57,500 nucleotides of DNA from NCBI GenBank assembly GCA_034096865.1, contig JAWQFJ010000611.1:100001-157500 (forward strand), written 5' to 3'. Shown piece by piece: positions 10,704 to 22,266 of the stretch. The DNA comes from Theodoxus fluviatilis. Lineage: Eukaryota; Mollusca; Gastropoda; Cycloneritida; Neritidae. The position numbers and the translations under genes were made by a program. The notes below the pieces were generated by a model. That model worked only from the letters and a program-made list of their open reading frames with translations. It was not told the DNA's origin and did not search any database. How positions within the stretch are numbered: the stretch's first letter is position 1; the number at the start of each line of letters is the position of its first letter.

Positions 10704-13700
10704 ATTGTTGAGATAAGAAGAAATAACATAATACAAACCAATGACAATTCTTCATTCACAATTTGCATGGATATGCAGAAAAAAATTCTTGCAGCTATAC
10801 AAAGAAATAAACATAAACCTGGACTGCTTCAGTTTGTCACAGTGTGGTAATTACAATGAACGCTCTGAGGCAAGGAGACATACCTTGATGTAGTCTTTGT
10901 CCATGATTCTCTTTACTATTTCCACAATGCTCTCCAGCAAGTCGTGGTCAATAGCCTGTCACACACAACACCAACATCACTATCAACACATTGTTGTTAC
11001 AAGAATTCACTGGACACTATACACATACAAATGCACTTCTGAATAACCAAACCAATAACATGCACAGAGTATTACAGCATTATTATCACTTCTCGTGTTT
11101 AGTACTGAGGCTGCAATACTGAAGGTAACAATGAGGATGGAAAATCTACTTGAGTTCTGGATGTAAAGAAATTATCCTAAAGTATAAAAAAATTCATTAA
11201 ACCTTAAAATTCTCCCTAATCCATCATACTGGCTTCATCAAGCTGGCTCTATGTTCAAAATACCTGTTTCACTGACCACAAATTTATTGGAACACAACAC
11301 AGGGACTGTCCACATGGCCAGACCATCCTGTCAGAACAAGCCTTCCAGCTCACCTGATCTCCGTTGCATTGACTGGAGGAAAGCAAGCTGACACTGACAT
11401 ATTTCTGGCAACATCCTTGCTTTCCTTGTAATTGTGTCAATGCAACACGTGCCTGGACAGAGAGATAGACAGAGACTTCAGGCAACACTGACCTTGCGCT
11501 TGAGCTTCCTGAAGAACGGCTTGAGGTAGGACACGGTTTGTGTGTGAGTGGCACTTTCCATCTTGCCCTTGGTGGAACGCTTCTCCTCCACTGCGCGCTT
11601 GTTCAGCTCATTGCCCCACATCTTCAGGATGTACTGCAGACAAGGTGAGAGAAATGACCGTCTCAATCTGCAATCAGTGTCACATACATCTGCAAGAGGC
11701 TACAGAAAACCACCCACAACAAACCACAATGTGCCCATTAAAGATGAGCCCCCCACCGCATTATGCAGCACAAACATTTTGAGCATGGTGTCATTTTTTT
11801 GGTTTATTGGGTTCAATTACTAACACAATTACAGATCTTGATCATCCATGCTGATAAACAAAAGTTATGGGCTTAATTTGTTGGTCTAGTTATTCTTTCT
11901 ATCATTAAGAAAATAGATACTTGCAAGACTAAGGTATACACAAAGCAATGAATTTGAGCATCAGGCAACAGTTTGTTCCTTGTAGTAATCACTTTTCACA
12001 ATCACATATTTTGGGGGGGAGTGAAAAGATTGGCCTGCCTGTTAGTCTGTTTGTCTTTTTTCTCTCAATTTTGTGGGTGTTACTTACAAAATGTGAGAGG
12101 AAAAAAGGTAAACATAGCCTTTTCATGCTTAACTCACTGGAGTTGTGGCTAAATATTGTGATCGTTCTCCGGGATCGTAAGTTTTTCATGCATTTTCAAA
12201 AATATAATAAAGATACAAAGGCATAAGATAACAATACAAATTATAAATCAAATGAAAGCTTGTTTTTTACTCTTTACATTCAAAGAATGATCTAAGGGAT
12301 TAAAAATGCTAATTATGAATTATACACCATAGAATTGAGTGTGTACATGCACAAAAATGAAAAAGAAGGGCAAAGCCCATACGACTCACATGCATGACCT
12401 TGACCTTTATATGACATTGACCTTTAGGTGACCTTCAAAGTCAAGGTCAAACAACTAAACCTAGCAATGAGATCATACACTATGAACTGCTTTACACATT
12501 TTTCCTACCAAAATACATGTGACCTTGACCCAAGGTCAAGGTCATCCAAGGTCATGCAACACAGTTGCATGGAGTTGTGAGGACCAACTGTGGAAAGTCA
12601 CCACTGCCAAAGAAATCAAACTCTTCTTCATAATCAAAATGTTTTTATTAGATTTGTCTATATTTCGTTTTGATTTTGTCCTCTATGATCTTCCCTTGTG
12701 AGGTACTGTGTTTTTTATCATAAGGCACTGTGTGTGTGGTCAAGGGGGAGTTAACTCTTCACTTGCATGGGCTTTAGATTATGGCTGTAGTGTAGATAGG
12801 ATGTTATAATAATGGTTTTGGGAATGGAACTGAGGGTTGAGGGACTGCATTTTTTCAGAGATTCTTAGCTATTCTGTATTTACATTTTTTGATGCCCATT
12901 ATTTGAGCCTCAAAGGAAAGATGAGCATTTCTTATGTAAGAGAAATATGTTATCAAAAGGAAGGTATTACAACTTTTGTTAAAAAAAGTTTTTAAATTTT
13001 TAAATTTATATTTAAGGTAACCGTTAAAATTTACTGGTTGCCTCCCTTTTCGTGGGGTTTAGAGTTAGGTGTTTTGCCCAAGGTACCGGTGATAAGAAAG
13101 TTAAGAATAAGATAATTAAATTAAAAAAAACACAAAGTTACCCTGGCAAGGGAAGCAACTCCTTATAGATTTCTCACTGTACAAATTTGCAAAGAAGCCA
13201 TGAACACAAAACATTGTGTTTATTATGGCAGATATTGCCAGTTAAGGGGAAACACACTCCCAGTGCTGCATCCGGTCCTTTGAAACAAAAGTTCTTTCTC
13301 CGTGAAAAACTATATGATAAGAATATTTTCACAGAAATAGCTAAATCAATGATTTTATAAGTCAGCAAATAGGCAATTTCATAATCCTAAGAACATTGAG
13401 ACCACACCTTCCTCTCTCCCTTTTTTCTTTCCTCACAGCACTCTCCATCATCAAGCACATCAGCTTACTAATAGATCTATGGTTTAACATGGGTCTGAAG
13501 CATTTTCATGGGATAAACAAAACCAGCAGCAACATAAACCTACTTGAAACTGCCATGGGCTGCATGAGAAGATATGCACAAGTTCCACTGTCACATAAAA
13601 CAAATAATCTCACCTTGAAGAAACGGAGAATTATTTCTTGGTCTCGATCTTTGTCCCCTTGCCCAAGTTCCTGGCGCATGGTCTGCAAGCACACTTGCAC

Positions 13701-16700
13701 AGTGAGTGCACCACGCATGATAAGTTCATGCAGTTTAGGAAAGATGATTATTTGTGTGTTGTTCAATGCTGAGATGATGGCATCTATGACATGTAGTCCT
13801 AAAAATGTAAAGCTGTCACCTTTGAGGAGACTCCAATGAAAAGCATGCTACTTGACCTATAATTGCTGTATTTTCAACAGCAAAAATGTTAATCAGACGT
13901 TAAAGATTTATCCACTCACATCTCCGTGGACAAGATGACTCCGCTGACTATCAGTATCATACACAAATAATTGTAATTCAGCAACACTGCAAAGGACGAA
14001 GAGATGCAGTTGGAATGCAACACCATACTTAACAAGAACAATACAAGAGTCTTGATGAGACAGGGCACACAGAAGCCCTTCAAAGGCATCATACCGCTAT
14101 GTCCTTCAGAGTGGTGCCATCATCCTTGATGGAGACGTCATTGGAACCACCACCTTCTGAAGACTTGATGATCTCCTCCAGGTACTGCTGGTCTACCTGG
14201 TCCATGGCTGCCTTGAAGTCGTTGGAGTAGCCCTCACGCTGTGTGTATAGTAGCATATATGTATACATACAAGTAGCCCTCACGCTGTGTGTATAGTAGT
14301 ATATATGTATTCATACAAGTACCCTCACCCTGTGTGTATAGTAGCATATATGTATACATACAAGTAGCCCTCATACTGTGTGTATAGTAGCATATATGTA
14401 AACATACATGTAACCCTCACGCTGTGTGTATAGTAGCATATATGAATACATACATGTAGCCCTCACGCTGTGTGTATAGTAGCATATATGTATACATACA
14501 TGTAGCCTTCACCCTGTGTGTACAGTAGCATATATGTATACATACATGTAGCCTCACCCTGTGTGTATAGTAGCATATATACATGTAGCCCTCACGCTGT
14601 GTGTATAGTAGCATATATGTATACATACATGTAGCCCTCACCCTGTGTGTACAGTAGCATATATGTATACATACATGTAGCCCTCACCCTGTGTGTATAG
14701 TAGCATATATGTATACATACATGTAGCCCTCACCCTGTGTGTATAGTAGCATATATGTATACATACAAGTAGCCCTCACGCTGTGTGTACAGTAGCACAT
14801 TTGTATACATACATGTAGCCCTAATCCTGTGTATAGTAGCATATATGTATACATACAAGTAGCCCTCACCCTGTGTGTACAGTAGCATATATGTATACAT
14901 ACATGTAGCCCTCACCCTGTGTGTACAGCAGCATATATGTATACATACATGTAGCCCTCCCCCTGTGTGTATAGTAGCACATTTGTATACATACATAAAG
15001 CCCTAATCCTGTGTGTATAGTAGCATATATGTATACATACAAGTAGCCCTCACCCTGTGTGTACAGCAGCATATATGTATACATACATGTAGCCCTCACC
15101 CTGTGTGTATAGTAGCATATATGTATACATACATGTAGCCTCACCCTGTGTGTATAGTAGCATATATGTAAACATACTTGTAGCCCTCACCCTGTGTGTA
15201 TAGTAGCATATATGTATACATACATGTAGCCCTCAACTTGTGTGTATAGTAGCACATTTGTATACATTCATGAAGCCCTAATCCTGTGTATAGTAGCATA
15301 TATGTATACATACATGTAGCCTTCACCCTGTGTGTATAGTAGCATATATGTACACATACATGTAGCCCTCAGCCTGTGTAGTGTGTACAGTAGCACATAC
15401 GTATACATACATGAAGCCCTAATCCTGTGTATAGTAGCATATATGTATACATACATGTAGCCTTCACCCTGTGTGTATAGTAGCATGCTGAACTGCTGCT
15501 GGCATCCGTCAGTCTCGTGAGACTATGGGGGTGTGCGCCAGGTTTGGTCAGTCCGGGGTTGAGCGGCAGCGTACTCTGTGGCTGTAGAGCCCGATCCTTG
15601 AGCCGCATGCTCTGTTGCACTTGTCGCAAGTGAAGTCTTGGCGTGGCTCTGTGGATGCCGACGCTATCCTCTGTCGTCTGCGTTCTCTCCTCTCCTCCCA
15701 CTGCTCCCGTCTCCTCCTCTCGCTGGCCTGGATGCCAGTCTTGACGGCGTGTCTCCAGCTGTTGCGGTCAGCGGCCACCGTTTCCCAGTCTGCTGGGTTG
15801 ATGCCTCCCGCCGTCATATCACGTTTACAAACGTCCTTGTAGCGGAGGAGAGGTCTTCCTGCAGGTCTGGATCCCGTGGCGAGCTCGCAGTACAGCACAT
15901 CTTTGGGTATTCGGCCGTCATCCATCCTGCTGACGTGACCCAGCCATCTAAGTCGTCTCTGGCTGAGCATGGCGAACATGCTGGGAATACCTGCTTGCGC
16001 CAGTACGTCCTTGTTGGGGATGCGGTCATGCCAGCTGATGCCCAGGATCCTTCTGAGGCAACGCATGTGAAAGGTGTTGAGCCGGCGTTCTTGGCGGGAA
16101 TACAGGGTCCACGCTTCGCTTCCGTAGAGGAGCGTGCTGAGAACACAGGCCTGGTAGACTTTCATCTTGGTGTTTGTCGTCAGCATGGAGTTGTCCCAGA
16201 CACGCTTTCCGAGGCGGGCCAGTGATGTTGCGGCTTTGCCAATGCGCTTGCTTAGTTGGGCGTCCAGAGACAAGTTGCTTGAGATGGTGGAGCCCAGGTA
16301 TGTAAACTCCTCCACCACCATAAGGGTGTGATCGCCGATGGAGATGCTGGGAGCGGTACTGACATCCTGACCCATGACTTCAGTCTTCTTGATGCTGATG
16401 GTCAGAGCGAATTCTTTGCATGCCTATATATATAGTAGCATATATGTACACATACATGTAACCCTCACCCTGTGTGTATAGTAGCACATACGTATACACA
16501 CATGTAACCCTCGCCTTGCATCCACATGCAGCCCTTACATGGCATCCACAGTAACATATTAAAATACACAAATATGTATCCTTCACCTTGCTTCAATAGA
16601 AACAAAGTCATAAACATACACGTCTCCCTCATCATGTGCTGACAGTAGCACATTCATAAACATACACGTCTCCCTCATCATGTGCTGACAGTAGCACATT

Positions 16701-17340
16701 CATAAACATACACGTCTCCCTCATCATGTGCTGACAGTAGCACATTCATAAACATACATGTCTCCCTCATCATGTGCTGACAGTAGCACATTCATAAACA
16801 TACACGTCTCCCTCATCATGTGCTGACAGTAGCACATTCATAAACATACACGTCTCCCTCATTATGTGCTGACAGTAGCACATTCATAAACATACACGTC
16901 TCCCTCATCATGTGCTGACAGTAGCACATTCATAAACATACACATACCTGTCACCTTGCTATTGTGGTAAGGCATTCGTGTAGCTCACCTTTCATTCACA
17001 CTGACAGGAGCAAAGATATTGCTTTTCTGTGAATACGTGTTAAAGATCTATTCAGTTTCTTCAGATGCCTATGAGAGTAGAAGTCAGTCCAACCACATCT
17101 GTCAGTCCATCTGACAATCAGTCCCCATTATGTCTGTCTGTTTTGAACATATATTTTAACAGAAATAATTTCCAAATGAAAGACACACCATCCAGTTTCA
17201 GTGATTCCAAATATGTACGCGACAAGGCAGATGCCTCATGAGAGAAAGTCAGAAGTTAAACACATTCTCTCTTATCTACAGCTCCAGTCTAATAAGCATG
17301 CATTACAAGAATGTACAAATAATACACTGTCATCACCCCC

Positions 17341-17408
<68 letters not shown>

Positions 17409-17414
17409 TGCACG

Positions 17415-17454
<40 letters not shown>

Positions 17455-18917
17455 TACACACACACACACACGACCGACCTACCACCCCCCTTTTTTTTGT
17501 TGCCAAGTGACATTGACCACAATTATTTCTGTCTTGGTGTATAATCTAAATCTGCATGGCCATATACCAGTGTGTGTTGAAGTGTGTTCAGTGTGAGTAC
17601 CTATATATGTGTGTATATATATGTGTGAACAAATGGGCCTGTGCATAAATATGCAAATAAATAAATACCCATAGAAAAATGGGATCATAATAATCCACGC
17701 ACCTTGACATCTGGCTCCTGTGTTTCCAGTCTCTTCAGTCGAAGGTACGCCTCAAACTCAGTCTCTCCAAAGAGTATTATCGGCTCATCCCTCTCTCGCA
17801 GTTTCCGAATGACCTGCAATATTGGATAAACAAATGGGTCAGCCTAAAGTTATTAAATTCCAAGCCTAATATTGATAGGTAATAATAATAGTGATCAATA
17901 CACACAAGAAAATTTGGGTGAAGCATTACACACTGAAAATCTAAATGGAATCTGCATTTACACCTTGTTCATTTTCCTGATGCTGTGCCTGCAAATTGTC
18001 TCATGATTAAATCTAAAGCCCTCTTCATGACATGAAATATTATCTCATGATTAAAAGCCTTCTTATTCACATGAAGCATGGTCTCATGATAAAAAAAGTC
18101 TTCTCCATGACATGAAGCATTCTCTCATGATTAAAAAAATCTTCTCCATAACATTAAACATTGTCTCATGATTAAATATCCTTCTTCAAGACATGAAACA
18201 TTGTCTCAAAATTAAAAACCTTCTCCATGACATGAAAATATTGTCTTATGATTAAAAGCTTTCTCCATGAAATGAAACATTGTTTTATGACTAAGAGCCA
18301 TCTTCATCACATGAAACATTGTCTCATGATTAAAACCTTCTCCATGAAATGAAACATTGTTTTATGACTAAAAGCCTTCTCCATGACATAAAACATTGTC
18401 TCCTGATTAAAAGCCATCTCCATCATATGAAACATTGCCTGATAATCAAAAGCCATCTTTATCATATGAAACATTGCCTTATAATCAAAAACCTTTTCCA
18501 CAACATAAAAATAGGGCCATCAAAGCAGAAGGTGAAAGGACAATAAGATAAATGCAAAGGATGGATGGATGGATGGATGGTGTTTTATGGCCTATCAGCC
18601 TCTGTAGGCTATATAAAGCCATTAAGCTTGAGAATCACTAGAGCAGTTTAGAGGAAACGAAAATCAAGTCATGGTATCCCTAGTTATTCGCCTCTTATGA
18701 ATTGTGTAGGAAGACGTGGTGGGTCAATTCTTACCCCGAACCCACAGGGGGAAAAAATGTTCAGGACCATGTCTTATGTGTCTTACAATGGTTGCAGCAT
18801 CTGACACACACGCATGCATGCACGCACACACCCATCCTCCACCCCCCCGAAACCCCTCCACCAAAACTATGAGTCAGTTCATTTTTCTTGTGTGGTATAG
18901 TAGATCTAGGTAATCTT

Positions 18918-19005
<88 letters not shown>

Positions 19006-19150
19006 AAAATTGCATATACCCGCACACTCTATACAGAAACACACACACACATACACACTGATAATTGCATATATACCCACACACCCTATGTGAGAAACAC
19101 TCCCCACCCTCCACCCACCCTGATACTTGCATATACCCACACACTATCAG

Positions 19151-19232
<82 letters not shown>

Positions 19233-20103
19233 CTTACAGCAGACCAAACATGACATACAAAATCAGCTCCTGCAGATGGGACTATAGCCTGGTGGAATCA
19301 GGTATGATCAACACTGTCTCAAAGAAAACAGCGCCAGCTTTGGTACATCATTCCGTGTTCCTCCCAGTGATGGTGCCAGACTACAGCAAAACAGCCAGCC
19401 GAGCATTTCAGCCATAGACTGATAGAGTATGCATCAAGCAGGAGATGAGGAGCAGTTGGGCAGTTGACACAAAGGCTAATACCAATGCAATGAATAGTGC
19501 AACTTGCTACTCACATCTTTCCTGGGCAGCGGAGCTACTTTGGGGACTTCCTTGGCGTCTTTCTGTTCATCTTCTTCGTCTGGACCGGTTTTCACAACCT
19601 GAAAGGAAAGCGTTGAAAACTCTCGAGTGATAATCATTACTCCATGTCTGTATAAAAACAGTGTGCGCCAGGTCTGCTTGTTTTGTACAACTATGCCCAA
19701 TCTAATGCATCTAATAGCTGTGATCATGTGGGTCTCTCGGACTTGGCGGCTATGAGAGTGGAATGGGGAGTTTTTCCATTACAGAAAGCTAGTTAGTGTA
19801 CTGATCAAATTACTGAAACATTTGCTATTCAATCATTTGGTCAGATATGATAAAGACATCTGTTCATAATTCCCATAGGGCATAGAGGAATGCTCACTGT
19901 GGGCTCTTTCTTGTTCTGGTCTGCATCCTGTTTCCTTTTCTCCTTTTCTCTTTCTTCCAGTTCTCCTCTTCTAAAGTACTTCTTATTGGGACCCTGCAAA
20001 AGGAAACATTATAAATAAACAAAACATTCAACAGCAATGTGTCAAATTATGCTCAGTTGTGCATTTCCCATACACTAAACTGGAAGATCCCGCACCAAGC
20101 TCC

Positions 20104-20175
<72 letters not shown>

Positions 20176-21066
20176 TGCATATATGCATTACATTTCATTT
20201 ATTTGATGCCTAAATGTGTGCTACAACAGGATTTATCAAGAGTAACCCTTTGAAGATTTGTTGGGACTTGCATTTATTTTACTCCAGAATCCCTTTATGA
20301 AATGTTATATAAAACACTGACTAGAATGCAAGCTAGGGACCACGTTTTTTGGCTTTGCAAATTCCTTTATTCTTTATATATATATATATATATATATGGA
20401 TTCCATTTTTTTAATAAAGGAAATGTATGGTGACACACAGTGAAATATACATGTAACTTATCTTGAGGCAGGAATCGTGAAATAGCAAAACCTGATATAT
20501 GACAAATATGCTATTTTCAGCTGTTACTTTAGCATACAATGATACAGTGCTCAAATATGTGGTATGCCATCTAACAGTAACATGCCTCTGTGTTAGTAGG
20601 CAAAAATGATGCCACGAAAGCAGGTACAAAAGTTTCACATACCCAGATTTTGTCAACAGTGGCCATTTAACTGTACTGTAGTGTAAGTGACTGTAAGCAT
20701 TAACTTTCTAAGTTCGGGAGGAAAAAAGAGGCATGCTATTGATACTAAAAACACCATTCATGCATCAACAACAGCGTTTGTTGCGGGAGCACTATGCTAA
20801 AATAAACCCAGGAGGAATACGTGCGAGAATGCTTGGTAATCTCATGTGGTAAAATAACGATGTAACCATCACCAGACTCCGCATCAATTCAATTCTAAGA
20901 CAGTGTTTCACTTACACTTACAGGAGTGTTATGTTATGATTGTACCGAGAGGTTCAAAAACGTTTTCGTGCAAATCGAACTAAATATCCCATCATAAACT
21001 TACTACAACTCCACTGGACTCAAGCTCCCGCTTCTTCCTTTCGATCTCTGCCATTAAAATATCCAT
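8368..21066 (-). CDS. PRPF18: Pre-mRNA-splicing factor 18 (PRPF18), complete, ten exons
   Basis: Second-step splicing factor of the U5 snRNP/spliceosome, acting in the nucleus at 3' splice-site joining. Coding exons (minus strand, 5' to 3'): 21066-21004, 19993-19898, 19598-19515, 17813-17703, 14238-14095, 13682-13614, 11633-11493, 10955-10884, 9489-9334, 8451-8368. All introns are GT-AG and phase 0; the joined frame is 339 codons plus TGA, against 342 in human. The start [16 protein letters not shown] matches the family N-terminus. Residues 22-53 hold the KKYFRRGEL motif. Residues 82-107 hold the Prp18/Prp4-type motif [11 protein letters not shown]. Residues 190-339 are the helical Prp18 domain, including the near-invariant loop [19 protein letters not shown] in exon 9. 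No defects are seen. Intron 4 (14239-17702) contains the 46-bp minisatellites and an inserted retrotransposon. Identification is secure; only the UTRs are uncertain. Confidence 0.97.
8625..8890 (+). repeat. Dispersed repeat, copy in PRPF18 intron 9 (second copy near 47.1 kb)
   Basis: Shares with 47035-47285 a run including TTGATGGTAATCAAC, CATCTTCCCTGCC, then GAGCACTCAGGGAATCCACT and an A/C-rich tail with AACAACAAAG and CCAACC blocks. Same order and orientation, about 250 bp, so it is an old dispersed repeat of unknown class. Confidence 0.7.
9191..9256. repeat. (TA)n microsatellite
   Basis: About 32 uninterrupted TA units in PRPF18 intron 8, 80 bp downstream (on the minus strand) of the exon 9 donor. 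A perfect (GA)n tract also lies at 10659-10700. Confidence 0.97.
12134..12361. mobile_element. Solo end of a piggyBac-like element
   Basis: Starts directly after TTAA (12130-12133) with CTCACTGGAGTTGT and matches, in reverse complement, the right-hand 228 bp of the piggyBac remnant at 42506-44252 (44252 back to about 44025). The other end is missing: the sequence is cut at 12361 by a fragment of the AGGTCA-rich repeat. Confidence 0.8.
12362..12562 (+). mobile_element. AGGTCA-rich repeat, 3'-truncated copy
   Basis: Same start (AAGAAGGGCAAAGCCCATA) and same TGACCTTGACC blocks as 6439-7278, but similarity stops after GGTCATGCAACACA at about 12562. It interrupts or abuts the piggyBac end at its left. 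From 12563 to 13613 I see AT-rich intron only. Confidence 0.8.
14227..15487. repeat. 46-bp minisatellite derived from the PRPF18 exon 5 acceptor
   Basis: About 27 tandem units (GTAGCCCTCACGCTGTGTGT, then ATAGTAGCATATATGTATAC, then ATACAA). The first unit begins inside PRPF18 exon 5: the plus-strand GTAGCCCTCACG is the reverse complement of the exon's first 12 coding bases, followed by the CTGTGTG that is its acceptor. Every unit therefore carries a copy of the splice junction. Most units have CTCACC in place of CTCACG. The open frames through the array ([10 protein letters not shown] repeats) are by-products. Confidence 0.95.
15488..16428 (-). mobile_element. 5'-truncated non-LTR retrotransposon ORF2 tail with C-terminal zinc finger
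   Basis: A 275-codon minus-strand frame (16375-15548) reads [20 protein letters not shown], then [35 protein letters not shown], and [19 protein letters not shown], the standard post-RT region of invertebrate LINEs. It ends in a Cys/His finger [25 protein letters not shown] block (last residues before the stop). The frame is intact to its end, so it is young, but the RT core is missing. It is inserted in the 46-bp array; TATAGTAGCAT occurs at both borders and may be the TSD or simply array sequence. Confidence 0.88.
16429..16945. repeat. Diverged 46-bp minisatellite, homogenised second block
   Basis: Starts with degenerate units of the 14.2-15.5 kb array, then from 16621 seven units with exact 46-bp spacing (starts 16621, 16667, 16713, 16759, 16805, 16851, 16897). 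The unit reads CGTCTCCCTCATCATGTGCT, GACAGTAGCACATTCATAAA, CATACA. It shares the CCCTCA, TGTG and CAGTAGCACATT spine with the first block, so both derive from one ancestor. Confidence 0.9.
17331..17473. repeat. (C)n, (CT)n, (CA)n compound microsatellite
   Basis: Poly-C then CT then CA with CACG interruptions, in PRPF18 intron 4, about 230 bp downstream (on the minus strand) of the exon 4 donor. Not coding. Confidence 0.97.
17995..18510. repeat. About 40-bp tandem repeat in PRPF18 intron 3
   Basis: Around 13 diverged units of roughly CTCATGATTAAAAGCCTTCT followed by CCATGACATGAAACATTGT. Frames through it are artefacts of periodicity. Confidence 0.9.
18553..18760 (+). repeat. Dispersed repeat with CCTATCAGCCTCTGTAGGCT core
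   Basis: Begins at a (GGAT)n tract, then GGCCTATCAGCCTCTGTAGG, AGAATCACTAGAG, and ends ACGTGGTGGGTCAATTCTTA before CCCACAGGGGG. The same blocks occur in reverse orientation at 24850-25320, so it is a dispersed element. Class unknown. Confidence 0.75.
18918..19230. repeat. Long (CA)n tracts with spacer
   Basis: Two CA arrays (about 18918-19003 and 19155-19230) separated by diverged TGATAATTGCATATACCCAC units. Further simple repeats in PRPF18 introns: (TG)n at 20106-20173 and (TA)n at 20376-20397. Confidence 0.95.
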
Positions 21067-22065
21067 ATTGCTTTCGTAGCTGCAGAAAATCGATCTTGTT
21101 TATCTTTTCCCTTGCTCCTCGATGTGTAGCCGGAACTTGCACTACGAGCGTGCGTACTGAGTACATTCAGGGGACTTCACTCTCACGACCTGCTGGAACT
21201 CAAGTTTCTGCTTGTGCTACTCAACTAACCGATGCATAGTCCATGACAGTAAAACAGCGATACCTCGGAGTCACAAATCGTCATGCGTGCTCAATACATT
21301 TGGTTTTTATACGTTTTGCTACCTGTGGTCATCAGATGCCAGAATGGAATAAGTGTAGGCACGTACAATTTGTGGAACGTGATGTTCAGCTGGGATGTTC
21401 GAAAGCACTACATCGCCAGAATGGTCAGTTAGTGAGTTACAGCTGCGGATTTTAAATTGCCATGGTTGGGTTGGGACATGCGTTTCACACGACTTGTATA
21501 TTCTCTTCTGTAAAACTGATCGGCGATAAAGGATGTGAGAACACAGATTAATCAACCATGAAAACACTTGCCGAGTTCGTTTTTTTTTTAACCATCTAAA
21601 CAACGGGATCTAGTTTCCTTTCATTAGACACATTAATGCTGTCTTCTGTCTTCTAGGTAAATTACCAGAGGAGTAATGCAGTCCTAAACACTCATTTGAA
21701 TAAGACTGGGTGAGCAGGGCTTGAGGAATGTGTATGAAAAAAGCAGAAATGGAATCCTAATTAGTATTCTTTCAATTACTCATATATTTTATTTCAAACA
21801 ATAAGAAACAAACACACGACAAACACCAAAATCAAAGTCTTTCGGGCACACGCCCTTCTTCAGTGAACGTTACAGACAAACCTAAATGATGCAACACGTG
21901 ACGTAAAAAAACTTTTTTCACTAATGCCAGAAGTGTCAAATATAAAAGTACTTTAATATTCATTATGTGTAGTGCTACCTGGCACTTATGAGCAAGGCAC
22001 AAAATGTCAATCCATTGACAAATAAATTCTGCAAAAGCGCACTCACATACATGCACACAAACACA

Positions 22066-22118
<53 letters not shown>

Positions 22119-22266
22119 ACACACGCACATGCTTACACACGCAAAAAAAAACAACACACACATATGCTTACACACGCAGAAACACATGCACACACACACA
22201 TGCACACACATGCACACACACCCTATTCAGGCAAATTATCACATGAACTGCCTTTGTCATTTTCAG
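21067..22266. other. PRPF18 5' flank and upstream region of the EEP gene
   Basis: Contains the PRPF18 5' UTR and promoter (no TATA box seen) and a (CA)n array at about 22067-22225. The missing 5' exons of the downstream EEP gene should lie here or farther left, but I could not identify one with a matching phase-0 junction. Confidence 0.5.

Noticed and set aside
14089..15486. Several minus-strand frames of repeated [10 protein letters not shown]
   Set aside because: They are a by-product of the 46-bp minisatellite; only the last 48 codons at 14238-14095 are a real PRPF18 exon.
14227..16945. CRISPR-like array
   Set aside because: Units are contiguous with no unique spacers, in a eukaryotic intron; it is a minisatellite.
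20940..21455. Plus-strand frames as 5' exons of the EEP gene
   Set aside because: They overlap PRPF18 exon 1 in antisense and show none of the expected first-strand EEP sequence.
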